In this document: piece by piece, positions 34,578-47,957 of the stretch
Layout of the letters: the number at the start of each line of letters is the position of its first letter
How positions within the stretch are numbered: position 1 is the first letter of the stretch
Source of the DNA: Megamerina dolium
Lineage: Eukaryota > Arthropoda > Insecta > Diptera > Megamerinidae
Direction of reading: 5' to 3'
DNA length: 64,000 bases
Assembly (NCBI GenBank): GCA_963854835.1
Contig: OY978530.1
Span: forward strand, 9,798,372 to 9,862,371
Program-made: the position numbers and the translations under genes
Notes under the pieces: generated by a model
What the model saw: only the letters and a program-made list of their open reading frames with translations
The model's database searches: none
What the model was told of the DNA's origin: nothing

Positions 34578-37500
34578 GTTGGTCAGGAAGCCAACTTCGG
34601 CCATATCAGGGGTATTTTTTAAGAAGCAAGCATAGGGCCGGCTTTGACGCTAAAGTACTGTTGGTCACGAAGATAAATTCGGCAATATATGGGTTATTTT
34701 TTAGAAGCCTAGCCTAGGGCCGGCTGCTTCAAAAGAATTTGACGCTAAAATACTTTTAGTCACAAAGCCAACTTCGGCCATATAAGGGTTATGCTTGAAA
34801 ATCCTAGCCTAGGGCCGGCCACTTGAAAAGGTTTTGACGCTGAAATACTGTTAGTTAAGAAGCCAACTTCGGACATATCAGGGGTATTTTTTAAGAGCCT
34901 TGTATATGGTCGGCTACTTAGAAAGGCTTTGACGCTAAAATACTGTTGGTGATGAAGCCAACTTCGGTCATATCAGTGTTATTCTTTAAGAGCCTAGCCT
35001 AGGGCCAGCAGCTCAAAAAGAATTTGACGCTAAAATACTGTTGGCCGTGAAACCAACTTCGGCCATATAAGGGTTATTATTTTAGTGTCCGGCCATAGAC
35101 CAGCTACTTAGAGAGACTTTGCCGCTAAAATACTGTTGGTCGCGAAGCAAAATTTGGCAATATAAAGGTTATTCTTTAGGAGCCTAGCCTAGGGCCGACT
35201 ACTTAAAATGAACTTGACGCTAACATACCAACTTCGCAACTTTGATATTGCCGCAAAACCAACTTCGGCCATATAAGGGTAACTTTTTTAAAGCCCGGCC
35301 ATAGACAAGCTACTTAGAAAGGCTTTGACGCTAAAATACTGTTGGTCATGAAGCCTAATTAGGTAATATAAAGGTTATTCTTTAAGAGTCTAGGCTAGAG
35401 CCGGCTACTTAAAAATAGGATAAATTACTGTTGGTCTCGAAGCCAACTTCGGTCATATCCGGGTTATTCTTTAAGAGCCTAGCCTAGGTCCAGCTGCTTA
35501 AAAAGGCTTTGACGATAAAATACTGTTCTTCACGGTGCCAACTTCGGATATATCAGTGTTATTTTTTTAGTGCCTGGCCATAGACCAGCTACAGAGGCTT
35601 TGACGCTAAAATACTGTTGGACGCGAAGCCAAATTTGGCAATATAAAGGTTATTATTTAGGAGCCTAGCCTAGGGCCAGCTGCTTAAAAAGAATTTTACG
35701 CAAAAATACTGTTGTCTCCGAAACCAACTTTGGCCATATAAGGGTTATTTTTTTAGTGCCCGGCCATAGACCAGCTACTTAGAAAGGCTTTGCCGCTAAA
35801 ATACTGTTGGTGACGGAGCCAACTTCGGCCATATCAGGGGTATTTTTCAAGAGCCTGGCATAGGGCCGGCTACTTAGAAAGGCTCTGACGCTGAAATACT
35901 GTTGGTCATGAAGCCAAATTTGGCAATATAAGCTTTAATCTTTAAGAGCCTATCATATGGCCGGCTTTTTTAAAAGAATTTGACGCAAAAATTCTGTTGG
36001 TTGCGAAACCAATTTTGGCCATATAAGGGTTATTTTTTAGTGCCCGGCCATAGACCAGCTACTTAGAAAGGCTTTAACGCTAAAATACTGTTGGTCACGA
36101 AACTAAATGTGGCAATATAAGGGTTATCCTTTAAGAGCCTAGCCTACGGCCGGCTGCTTAAAAAGAATTTGACGGAAAAATACTGTTGTCTGCAAAACCA
36201 ACTTCGGCCATATAAGGGTTATTTTTTTAGTGCCCGGCCATAGACCAGCTACCTAAAAAGGCTTTGACGCTAAAGAACTGTTGGTCACAAAGACAAATTC
36301 GGCAATATATGGGTTATTCTTTAAAAGCATAGCCTAGGGCCGGCTACTTAAAAAGGCTTTGACGCTTAAATACTGTTGGTCACAAAGCCGAATTTGGCAG
36401 TATAAGAGTTATTCTTTAAGAGCCTAGCCTAGGGTCGGCTACTTAGATAGTCTTTCACGCTAAAGTACTGTTGGTCACGAGGAAAAATTCGGCAATATAT
36501 GGGTTATTCTCTATAAGCATAGCCTAGGGCCGGCTACTTAAAAAGGCTTTGACTCTAAAATACTGTTGGTCAGGAAGCCAACTTCGGCCATATCAGGGGT
36601 ATTTTTTAAGAAGCAAGCATAGGGCCGGCTTTGACGCTAAAGTACTGTTGGTCACGAAGATAAATTCGGCAATATATGGGTTATTTTTTAGAAGCCTAGC
36701 CTAGGGCCGGCTGCTTCAAAAGAATTTGACTCTAAAATACTTTTAGTCACAAAGCCAACTTCGGCCATATAAGGGTTATGCTTAAAAATCCTAGCCTAGG
36801 GCCGGCCACTTGAAAAGGTTTTGACGCTGAAATACTGTTAGTTACGAAGCCAACTTCGGACATATCAGGGGTATTTTTTAAGAGCCTTGTATTTGGTCGG
36901 CTACTTAGAAAGGCTTTGACGCTAAAATACTGTTGGTGATGAAGCCAACTTCGGTCATATCAGTGTTATTCCTTAAGAGCCTAGCCTAGGGCCAGCAGCT
37001 CAAAAAGAATTTGACGCTAAAATACTGTTGGCCGCGAAACCAACTTCGGCAATATAAGGGCTATTATTTTAGTGCCCGGCCATAGACCAGCTACTTAGAA
37101 AGACTTTGACGCTAAAATACTGTTGGTCATGAAGAATAATTAGGTAATATAAAGGTTATTCTGTAAGAGTCTAGCCTAGGGCCAGCTGCTTAAAAAGAAT
37201 TTGACGCAAAAATACTGTTGGCTGCGAAACCAACTTTGGCCATATAAGGGTTATATTTTTTATTTCCCCGCCATAGACCAGCTACTTAGAAAGGCTTTGC
37301 CGCTAAAATACTGTTGGTCGCGAAGCAAAATTTGGCAATATAAAGGTTATTCTTTAGGAGCCTAGCCTAGGGCCGGCTACTTAAAATGAACTTGACGCTA
37401 ACATACCAACTTCGCAACTTTGATATTGCCGCAAAACCAACTTCGGCCATATAAGGGTAACTTTTTTAATGCCCGGCCATAGACCAGCTACTTAGAAAGG

Positions 37501-38700
37501 CTTTGACGCTAAAATACTGTTGGTCATGAAGCCTAATTAGGTAATATAAAGGTTATTCTTTAAGAGTCTAGGCTAGAGCCGGCTACTTAAAAATACGATA
37601 AATTACTGTTGGTCACGAAGCCAACTTCGGTCATATCCGGGTTATTCTTTAAGAGCCTAGCCTAGGTCCAGCTGCTTAAAAAGGCTTTGACGATAAAATA
37701 CTGTTCGTCACGGTGCCAACTTCGGATATATCAGTGTTATTTTTTTAGTGCCTGGCCATAGACCAACTACTTAGAGAGGCTTTGACGCTAAAATACTGTT
37801 GGTCGCGAAGCCAAATTTGGCAATATAAAGGTTATTATTTAGGAGCCTAGCCTAGGGCCAGCTGCTTAAAAAGAATTTGACGCAAAAATACTGTTGTCTC
37901 CGAAACCAACTTTGGCCATATAAGGGTTATTTTTTTAGTGCCCGGCCATAGACCAGCTACTTAGAAAGGCTCTGCCGCTAAAATACTGCTGGTCACGAAG
38001 CCAAATTTGGCAATATAAAGGCTGTTCTTTAAGAGCCTAACCTAGGCCCGGCTACTTAAAATGAATTTGAAGCTAAAATACTGTTGGCCGCAATACAAAC
38101 TTCGGTCATATAAGGGTTACTTTTTTAGTGGCCGTCAATAGATCAGCTACTTAGAAAGGCTTTGACACTGAAATACTGTTGGTCACGAAGACAATTTTGG
38201 CAATATGAGGTTTAATCTTTAAGAGCCTATCATATGGCCGGCTTCTTAAAAAGAATTTGACGCAAAAATTCAGTTGGTTGCGAAACCAATTTTGGCCATA
38301 TAAGGGTTATTTTTTTAGTGCCCGGCCATAGACCAGCTACTTAGAAAGGCTTTGACTCTAAAATACTGTTGGTCACGAAGCTAAATGTGGCAATATAAGG
38401 GTTATACTTTAAGAGCCTAGCCTATGGCCGGCTGCTTAAAAAGAATTTGACGCAAAAATACTGTTGGCTGCGAAACCAACTGTGGCCATATAAGGGTTAT
38501 ATTTTTTATTGCCGGGCCACAGAGCAGCTACTTAGAAAGGCTTTGCCGCTAAAATACTGTTGGTGACGGAGCCAACTTCGGCTATATCAGGGGTATTTTT
38601 CAAAAGCGTGGCATAGGGCCGGCTACTTAGAAAGGCTCTGACGCTGAAATATTGTTGGTCATGAAGCCAAATTTGGCAATATGAGGTTTAATCTTTAAGA

Positions 38701-39593
38701 GCCTATCATATGGCTGGCTTCTTAAAAGAATTTTACGCAAAAATTCACTTGGTTGCGAAACCAATTTTGGACATATAAGGGTTATTTTTTTAGTGCCTGG
38801 CCATAGACCAGCTACTTAGAAAGGCTTTGACTCTAAAATACTGTTGGTCACGAAGCTAAATGTGGCAATATAAGGGTTATTCTTTAAGAGCCTAGCCTAC
38901 GGCCGGCTGCTTAAAAAGAATTTGACGGAAAAATACCTTTGACTGCAAAACCAACTTCGGCCATATAAGGGTTATTTTTTTAGTGCCCGGCCATAGACCA
39001 GCTACCTAAAAAGGCTTTGACGCTAAAGAACTGTTGGTCACAAAGACAAATTCGGCAATATATGGGTTATTCTTTAAAAGCATAGCCTAGGGAAGGCTAC
39101 TTAAAAAGGCTTTGACGCTTAAATACTGTTGTTCACAAAGCGAAATTTGGCAATATAAGGGTTATTCTTTAAGAGCCTAGCCTAGGGTCGGCTACTTAGA
39201 AAGTCTTTCACGCTAAAGTACTGTTGGTCACGAAGACAAATTCGGCAATATATAGGTTATTCTTTAAAAGCATAGCCTAGGGCCGGCTTCTTTGAAAGGC
39301 TTTGGCGCTAAAGTACTTTTGGTCACGAAGACAAATTCGGCAATATAAGGGTTATTCTTTAAGAGACTAGCCCAGGGCCGGCTACTTAGAAAGTCTTTCA
39401 CGCTAAAGTACTGTTGGTCACGAAGACAAATTCGGCAATATATGGGTTATTCTTTAAAAGCATAGCCTAGGGCCGGCTTCTTTGAAAGGCTTTGGCGCTA
39501 AAGTACTGTTGGTCACGAAGATAAATTCGGCAATATATGGGTTATTTTTAAGAAGCCTAGCCTAGGGCCGGCTGCTTAAAAAGAATTTGACGC
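38701..39593. repeat. Duplicated satellite block B, copy 1 (partner 41429-42321)
   Basis: 893 bp matching 41429-42321 at a constant offset of 2728 bp, marked by the rare variant GGCTGGCTTCTTAAAAG. The copies diverge at 39594/42322, where one reads GACGCTAAAATAC and the other GACGCAAAAATAC. Confidence 0.85.
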
Positions 39594-40159
39594 TAAAATA
39601 CTTTTAGTCACAAAGCCAACTTCGGCCATATAAGGATTATGCTTGAAAAGCCTAGCCTAGGGCCGGCCACTTGAAATGGTTTTGACGCTGAAATACTGTT
39701 GGTGATGAAGCCAACTTCGGTCATATCAGTGTTATTCTTTAAGAGCCTAGCCTAGGGCCAGCAGCTCAAAAACAAATTTGACGCTAAAATACTGTTGGCC
39801 GCGAAACCAACTTCGGCCATATAAGGGTTATTATTTTAGTGTCCGGCCATAGACCAGCTACTTAAAGAGGCTTTGACGCTAAAATACTCTTCGTCAAGAA
39901 GCCAAATTTGGCAATATAAATGCTATTCTTTAAGACCATAGCCTAGGGCCGGCTACTTAAAATGAACTTGACGCTAACATACCAACTTCGCAACTTTGAT
40001 ATGGCCGCAAAACCAACTTCGGCCATATAAGGGTAACTTTTTTAATGACCGGCCATAGACCAGCTACTTAGAAAGGCTTTGACGCTAAAATACTGTTGGT
40101 CATGAAGCGTAATTAGGTAATATAAAGGTTATTCTTTAAGAGTCTAGCCTAGGGCCAGC

Positions 40160-41412
40160 TGCTTAAAAAGAATTTGACGCAAAAATACTGTTGGCTGCGA
40201 AACCAACTTTAGCCATATAAGGGTTATATTTTTTATTGCCCGGCCATAGACCAGCTACTTAGAAAGGCTTTGCAAGTAAAAATACTGTTGGTCACGAAGC
40301 CAAATTTTGCAATATAAAGGTTATTCTTTAGGAGCCTAGCCTAGGGCCGGCTACTTAAAATGAACTTGACGCTAACATACAAACTTCGCAACTTTGATAT
40401 GGCTGCGAAACCAACTTTAGCCATATAAGGGTTATTTTTTTAGTGCCGTAAATAGACCAGCTACTTAGAAAGGCTTTGACACTAAAACACTCTTGGCCAC
40501 GAAGCCAAATTCGGCAATATAAGGATTATTCTTTGGGAGCCTAGCATAGGGCCGGCTGCTTCAAAAGGCTTTGACGCTAAAATACTGTTGGTCACGAAAC
40601 CAAAGTCGGTAATATAAGGGTTATTCTTTAAGAGCGTACTCTAAGGTCGGTTACTTAACAAGGCTCTGACGCTGAAATCCTGTTGGTCACGAAGCCGACT
40701 TGGGTATATAAGGGTTATTTTTTTGTAGCCCGGCCATAGACCAGATACTAAGAAAAGCTTTGGCGCTAAAATACTCTTGGCCCCTAGGCCAAATTCGGCA
40801 ATTTGACGCTAAAATTCCGTTGGTCACGAAACCAAAGTCGGTCATATCAGGGTTATTCTTTAAGAGCCTAGGCTAGAGCCGGCTACTTAACAATACGATA
40901 AAATACTGTTGGTCACGAAGCCAACTTCGGTCATATCCGGGTTATTCTTTAAGAGCCTAGCCTAAGGCCAGCTGCTTAAAAAGGCTTTGACGATAAAATA
41001 CTGCTGGTCACGAAGCCAAATTTGGCAATATAAAGGCTATTCTTTAAGAGCCTAACCTAGGCCCGGCTACTTAAAATGAATTTGAAGCTAAATACTGTTG
41101 GCCGCAAAACAAACTTCGGCCATATAAGGGTTATTTTTTTAGTGGCCGTCAATAGATCAGTTCCTTAGAAAGGCTTAGACGCTGAAATACTGTTGGTCAC
41201 GAAGCCAAATTCGGCAATATAAGGGTTATTCTTTAAGAGACTAGCCTAGGGCCGGCTACTTAGAAAGTCTTTCACGCTGAAATACTTTTGGTCACAAAGC
41301 CAACTTCGGCCATATAAGGGTTATTTTTTTAGTGCCCGGCAATAGACCAGCTACTTAGAAAGGCTTTGACGCTAAAGTACTGTTGGTCACGAATCCAAAT
41401 TCGGCAATATAA
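40160..41412. repeat. Duplicated satellite block C, copy 1 (partner 42302-43553)
   Basis: About 1.25 kb matching 42302-43553 at an offset of 2141 bp. Rare variants shared in order include TTGCAAGTAAAAATAC, CTCTTGGCCCCTAGGCC and CACGAATCCAAATTCGG. Divergence begins at 41413/43554. Confidence 0.85.
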
Positions 41413-41428
41413 GGGTTATACTTTAAGA

Positions 41429-42321
41429 GCCTATCATATGGCTGGCTTCTTAAAAGAATTTTACGCAAAAATTCACTTGGTTGCGAAACCAATTTTGGAC
41501 ATATAAGGGTTATTTTTTTAGTGCCTGGCCATAGACCAGCTACTTAGAAAGGCTTTGACTCTAAAATACTGTTGGTCACGAAGCTAAATGTGGCAATATA
41601 AGGGTTATTCTTTAAGAGCCTAGCCTACGGCCGGCTGCTTAAAAAGAATTTGACGGAAAAATACCTTTGACTGCAAAACCAACTTCGGCCATATAAGGGT
41701 TATTTTTTTAGTGCCCGGCCATAGACCAGCTACCTAAAAAGGCTTTGACGCTAAAGAACTGTTGGTCACAAAGACAAATTCGGCAATATATGGGTTATTC
41801 TTTAAAAGCATAGCCTAGGGAAGGCTACTTAAAAAGGCTTTGACGCTTAAATACTGTTGTTCACAAAGCGAAATTTGGCAATATAAGGGTTATTCTTTAA
41901 GAGCCTAGCCTAGGGTCGGCTACTTAGAAAGTCTTTCACGCTAAAGTACTGTTGGTCACGAAGACAAATTCGGCAATATATAGGTTATTCTTTAAAAGCA
42001 TAGCCTAGGGCCGGCTTCTTTGAAAGGCTTTGGCGCTAAAGTACTTTTGGTCACGAAGACAAATTCGGCAATATAAGGGTTATTCTTTAAGAGACTAGCC
42101 CAGGGCCGGCTACTTAGAAAGTCTTTCACGCTAAAGTACTGTTGGTCACGAAGACAAATTCGGCAATATATGGGTTATTCTTTAAAAGCATAGCCTAGGG
42201 CCGGCTTCTTTGAAAGGCTTTGGCGCTAAAGTACTGTTGGTCACGAAGATAAATTCGGCAATATATGGGTTATTTTTAAGAAGCCTAGCCTAGGGCCGGC
42301 TGCTTAAAAAGAATTTGACGC
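41429..42321. repeat. Duplicated satellite block B, copy 2
   Basis: Partner of 38701-39593. It joins block C copy 2 directly, whereas copy 1 of B is followed by ~570 bp not present here. Confidence 0.85.
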
Positions 42322-43553
42322 AAAAATACTGTTGGCTGCGAAACCAACTTTAGCCATATAAGGGTTATATTTTTTATTGCCCGGCCATAGACCAGCTACT
42401 TAGAAAGGCTTTGCAAGTAAAAATACTGTTGGTCACGAAGCCAAATTTTGCAATATAAAGGTTATTCTTTAGGAGCCTAGCCTAGGGCCGGCTACTTAAA
42501 ATGAACTTGACGCTAACATACAAACTTCGCAACTTTGATATGGCTGCGAAACCAACTTTAGCCATATAAGGGTTATTTTTTTAGTGCCGTAAATAGACCA
42601 GCTACTTAGAAAGGCTTTGACACTAAAACACTCTTGGCCACGAAGCCAAATTCGGCAATATAAGGATTATTCTTTGGGAGCCTAGCATGGGGCCGGCTGC
42701 TTCAAAAGGCTTTGACGCTAAAATACTGTTGGTCACGAAACCAAAGTCGGTAATATAAGGGTTATTCTTTAAGAGCGTACTCTAAGGTCGGTTACTTAAC
42801 AAGGCTCTGACGCTGAAATCCTGTTGGTCACGAAGCCGACTTGGGTATATAAGGGTTATTTTTTTGTAGCCCGGCCATAGACCAGATACTAAGAAAAGCT
42901 TTGGCGCTAAAATACTCTTGGCCCCTAGGCCAAATTCGGCAATTTGACGCTAAAATTCCGTTGGTCACGAAACCAAAGTCGGTCATATCAGGGTTATTCT
43001 TTAAGAGCCTAGGCTAGAGCCGGCTACTTAACAATACGATAAAATACTGTTGGTCACGAAGCCAACTTCGGTCATATCCGGGTTATTCTTTAAGAGCCTA
43101 GCCTAAGGCCAGCTGCTTAAAAAGGCTTTGACGATAAAATACTGCTGGTCACGAAGCCAAATTTGGCAATATAAAGGCTATTCTTTAAGAGCCTAACCTA
43201 GGCCCGGCTACTTAAAATGAATTTGAAGCTAAATACTGTTGGCCGCAAAACAAACTTCGGCCATATAAGGGTTATTTTTTTAGTGGCCGTCAATAGATCA
43301 GTTCCTTAGAAAGGCTTAGACGCTGAAATACTGTTGGTCATGAAGCCAAATTCGGCAATATAAGGGTTATTCTTTAAGAGACTAGCCTAGGGCCGGCTAC
43401 TTAGAAAGTCTTTCACGCTGAAATACTTTTGGTCACAAAGCCAACTTCGGCCATATAAGGGTTATTTTTTTAGTGCCCGGCAATAGACCAGCTACTTAGA
43501 AAGGCTTTGACGCTAAAGTACTGTTGGTCACGAATCCAAATTCGGCAATATAA
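42302..43553. repeat. Duplicated satellite block C, copy 2
   Basis: Partner of 40160-41412. It overlaps the end of block B copy 2 by ~20 bp of shared sequence, the likely recombination point. Confidence 0.85.
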
Positions 43554-46249
43554 TGGTTATTCTTTGAGAGCATAGCCTAATGCCGGCTACTTAAAAAGAA
43601 TTTTACTCTATAATACTGTTGATCACGAAGCCAACTTCGGTCATATCAGGGTTATTATTTAAGAGCCTAGCCTAGGGCCGGCTACTTAAAAAGTCTTTGA
43701 CGCTAAAATACTGTTGGTCACGAAGCCAACATCGGTCATATCAGGGTTTTTCTTTAAGAGCCTAGCCTAGGGCCGGCTACTTAAAACGTCTTTGACGCTA
43801 AAATACTGTTGGTCACGAAGCCAACTTCGGTCAAATCAGGGTTATTCTTTAAGAGCCTAGCCTAGGGCCGGCTACTTAAAAAGTCTTTGACGCTAAAATA
43901 CTGTTGGTCACGAAGAAAACTTCGGTCATATCAGGGTAATCCTTTAAAAGCCTAGCCTACGGTCGGTTACTTAAAAAGAATTTGACGCTAAAATACTGTT
44001 GGCCGCGAAACCAACTTCGGCCAATAAGGGTTATTTTTTTATAGCCCGGCCATAGACCAGCTACCTAAAAAGGCTTTGACGCTAAAATACTGTTGGTCAT
44101 GAAGCCAACTTCGGCCATATCACGGTTATTCTTTGAGAGCATAGCTTAGGGCCGGCTACTTAGAAAGGCTTTAACGCTAAAATAATGTTGGTCACGAAGC
44201 CAAATTCGGCAATATAAGGGTTATTCTTGAAGAGCCTAGCCTAGAGCCGCCTACTTAGAAAGTCTTTCACGTTAAAACATTGTTGGTCACAAAGCCAATT
44301 TCGGCCATATGAGGGTTATGCTTTAAAAGCATAGCCTAGGGCCGGCCACTTAAAAAGGCTTTGACGCTGAAATACTGTAGGTCACGAAGCCAAATTCGGC
44401 AATATAAAGCTTATTCTTTAAGAGCCTAAGCTAAGGTCGGTTACATAAAAAAGATTTGACGATAGAATACTCTTGATCACGAAGCCGCATTGGATATATA
44501 AGGGTTATTTTTTTGTAGCCCGGCCATAGACCAGCTACTCACAAAGGCTTTGACGCTGAAATACTGTTGGCCACGAAGCCAAATTTGGCAATATAAGGAT
44601 TATTCTTTAAGAGCCTAGCCTAGGGCCGGCTACCTAAAAGGCTTTGAAACTAAAATACTGTTGGTCGTGAAGCCATATTCGGGAATATAAGTGTTATTCG
44701 TTAAGAGCCTATCATAGGGCCGGCTATTAAAAAGCCTTTGACACTAAAATACTGTTGGTCACGAAACCAAAGTCGGAAATATAAGCGTTATTCTTTAAGA
44801 ACCTAGGTTAGGGCTTTGACGCTGAAATACTGTTGGTCACGAAGCCGTCTTAAGCCATATAGGGGTTATGCTTTAAAAGCCTAGGTTAGGGCAGGCTACA
44901 TAAAGAGGCTTTGACGCTAAAATACTGTTGGTCACGAAGCCAAATTTGGCAATATAATGGTTATTCTTTAAGAGCCTAGACTAGGCCGGCTACTTAAAAA
45001 GGCTTTAACGCTAAAATACTGTTGGTCACTAAGCCAAATTCGGCAATATAAGGGTTATTCGGTAAGAGCCTATCATAGGGCATGCTACTTAAAAAGGCTT
45101 TGACGTTAAAATACTGTTGGTCATGGAGCCAACTTAGTCCATATCAGGGTTATTCTGTAAGAGCCTAAGCTAAGGTCGGTTACTTAAAAAAGATTTGACG
45201 CTAGAATACTCTTGATCACGAAGCCGCATTGGATATATAAGGGTTATTTTTTGTAAACCGTCCATAGACCAGCTACTCACAAAGGCTTTGACGCTAAAAA
45301 ACTGTTGGCCACGAAACCAAATTCGGCAATATAAGGGTTATTCTTTAAGAGCCTAGCCTAGGGCCGGCTGCTTAAAAAGGCTTTGACGCTAAAATACTGT
45401 TGGTCACGAAGCCTTCTTGGGTATATAAGAGTTATTTTTTTGTAGCCCGGCCATAGACCAGCTACTCAAAAAGGTTTTGACGCTTAAATACCGTTGGTCA
45501 CGAAGCGAACTTGGGCGATATACGGTTAATTCTTTAAGAGAGTAGGCTAGGACCGGCTACTTAAAAAGGCTTTGACGCTGAAATACTGTTGGTAACGAAG
45601 CCCGGCCATATACCAGCAACTTAAAAAGGCTTTGACGCTAAAATACTGTCGGTGACGAAGCCAACTTCGGCAATATAAGGGTTATGCTTTAAAAGCCTAG
45701 GTAAGGGCAGGCTACATAAAAAGGCTTTGACGGTAAAATACTGTTGGTCATGGAGCCAACTTCGGCCATATCAGGGTTATTCTTTAAGAGCCTAGCCTAG
45801 GGCCGGCTGCTTAAAAAGGCTTTGACGCTAAAATACTGTTGGTCACGAAGCCTACTTGGGTATATAAGAGTTTTTTTTTTGTAGCCCGGCCATAGACCAG
45901 CTACTCAAAAAGGTTTTGACGGTAAAATACCGTTGGTTACGAAGCGAACTTGGGCGATATAAGGTTAATTCTTTAAGAGCCTAGCCTAATGCCGGCTACT
46001 TTGAAAGAATTGGACGCTAAAATACTGTTGGTCACGAAGCCAAATTTAGGAATATAAGGGTTATTCTTTAAGAACCTAGCCTAGGGACAGCTACTTAAGA
46101 AGGCTTTGACGGTAAAATACTTTCGGTGACGAAGCCAACTTTGGCCATATAAGGATTATGCTTTAAAAGCCTAGGTTAAGGCAGGCTACATAAAAAGCCT
46201 TTGACGCTAAAATACTGTTGGCCACGAAGCAAAATTTGGCAATATAAGG

Positions 46250-47103
46250 ATCATTCTTTAAGAGCCTAGCCTAGGGCCGGCTACCTAAAAGGCTTTGACG
46301 CTAAAATACTGTTAGTCACGAAGCCAAATTCGGCAATATAAGGGTTATTCGTTAAGAGCCTATCATAGGGCATGCTACTTAAAAAGGTTTTGATGTTAAA
46401 ATACTGTCGGTGAGGAAGCCAACTTCGGCCATATAAGGGTTATGCTTTAAAAGCCTAGGTTAAGGCAGGCTACATCGAAAGGCTTTGACGGTAAAATACT
46501 GTTGGTCATGGAGCCAATTTCGGCAATATAAGGGTTATTCTTTAAGAGCCTAGCCTAGGGTCGGCTACTTTAAATGAACTTGACGCTAAAATACTGTTGG
46601 ACACGAAGCCAAATTTGGGAATATGAGGGTTATTCTTTAAGAGCCTAGTCTATGGCCGGCTACTTAAAAAGACTTTGAGGCTAAAGTACTGTTGGTCACG
46701 AAGACAACTTCGGCCATATAAGAGTTATTTTTTAAGAGCCTAGCCTAGGGCAGGCTACTTAAGAATGCTATGACGCTGAAATACTGTTGGTCACGGAGCC
46801 AACTTCGGCCATATCAGAGTTATTTTTTTAGTGCCCGGCCATAGACTAGCTACTCACAAAGGCTTTGACGCTAAAAAACTGTTGGCCACGAAGCCAAATT
46901 CGGCAATATAAGGGTTACTCGTTAAGAGCCTATCATAGGGTCGGCTACTTAAAAAGACTTTGACGATAAAATACTGTTGGTCGCGAAGCCAAATTTGGGA
47001 ATATAAGTGTTATTCTTTAAGAGCTTAGCCTAGGGCCGGCTACTTAAAAAGGCTTTGAAGCTAAAATACTGTCGGTGACGAAGCCAACTTCAGCCATATA
47101 AGG
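46250..47103. repeat. 854-bp tandem duplication in satellite, copy 1
   Basis: Followed directly by a second copy (47104-47957) at an offset of 854 bp, which is nine monomers. Shared rare variants include AGGGCATGCTACTTAAAAAG and GTCGGTGAGGAAGCC. Several substitutions separate the copies, so it is older than the region 6 duplications. Confidence 0.85.
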
Positions 47104-47957
47104 ATTATTCTTTAAGAGCCTAGCCTAGGGCCGGCTACCTAAAAGGCTTTGACGCTAAAATACTGTTAGTCACGAAGCCAAATTCGGCAATATAAGGGTT
47201 ATTCGTTAAGAGCCTATCATAGGGCATGCTACTTAAAAAGGTTTTGATGTTAAAATACTGTCGGTGAGGAAGCCAACTTCGGCCATATAAGGGTTATGCT
47301 TTAAAAGCCTAGGTTAAGGCAGGCTACATCGAAAGGCTTTGACGGTAAAATACTGTTGGTCATGGAGCCAATTTCGGCAATATAAGGGTTATTCTTTAAG
47401 AGCCTAGCCTAGGGTCGGATACTTTAAATGAACTTGACGCTAAAATACTGTTGGACACGAAGCCAAATTTGGGAATATGAGGGTTATTCTTTAAGAGCCT
47501 AGTCTATGGCCGGCTACTTAAAAAGACTTTGAGGCTAAAGTACTGTTGGTCACGAAGACAACTTCGGCCATATAAGAGTTATTTTTTAAGAGCCTAGCAT
47601 AGGGCAAGCTACTTAAGAATGCTATGACGCTGAAATACTGTTGGTCACGGATCCAACTTCGGCCATATCAGAGTTATTTTTTTAGTGCCCGGCCATAGAC
47701 TAGCTACTCACAAAGGCTTTGACGCTAAAAAACTGTTGGCCACGAAGCCAAATTCGGCAATATAAGGGTTACTCGTTAAGAGCCTATCATAGGGTCGGCT
47801 ACCTAAAAAGACTTTGACGATAAAATACTGTTGGTCGCGAAGCCAAATTTGGGAATATAAGTGTTATTCTTTAAGAGCTTAGCCTAGGGCCGGCTACTTA
47901 AAAAGGCTTTGAAGCTAAAATACTGTCGGTGACAAAGCCAACTTCAGCCATATAAGG
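47104..47957. repeat. 854-bp tandem duplication in satellite, copy 2
   Basis: Second copy of the 46250-47103 unit. Differences by eye include GGCAAGC against GGCAGGC near 47615 and GACAAAGCC against GACGAAGCC near 47932. Confidence 0.85.

Larger units (their letters stand above)
31851..43553. repeat. Satellite array, region 4: kilobase-scale duplicated blocks
   Basis: Same monomer family without long 397-bp runs. The AAGAAGCAAGCATAGGGCC variant marks repeated blocks at 31343, 32754, 34621 and 36608 (spacings 1411, 1867 and 1987 bp). A series at 33791 onward recurs at 35853 onward (offset 2062, falling to 1987 after indels). The segment 38701-41412 is duplicated as 41429-43553 with an internal loss. 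A small inverted segment sits at 34555-34577, and truncated monomers are seen near 33893 and 40800. No gene is seen. Confidence 0.92.
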
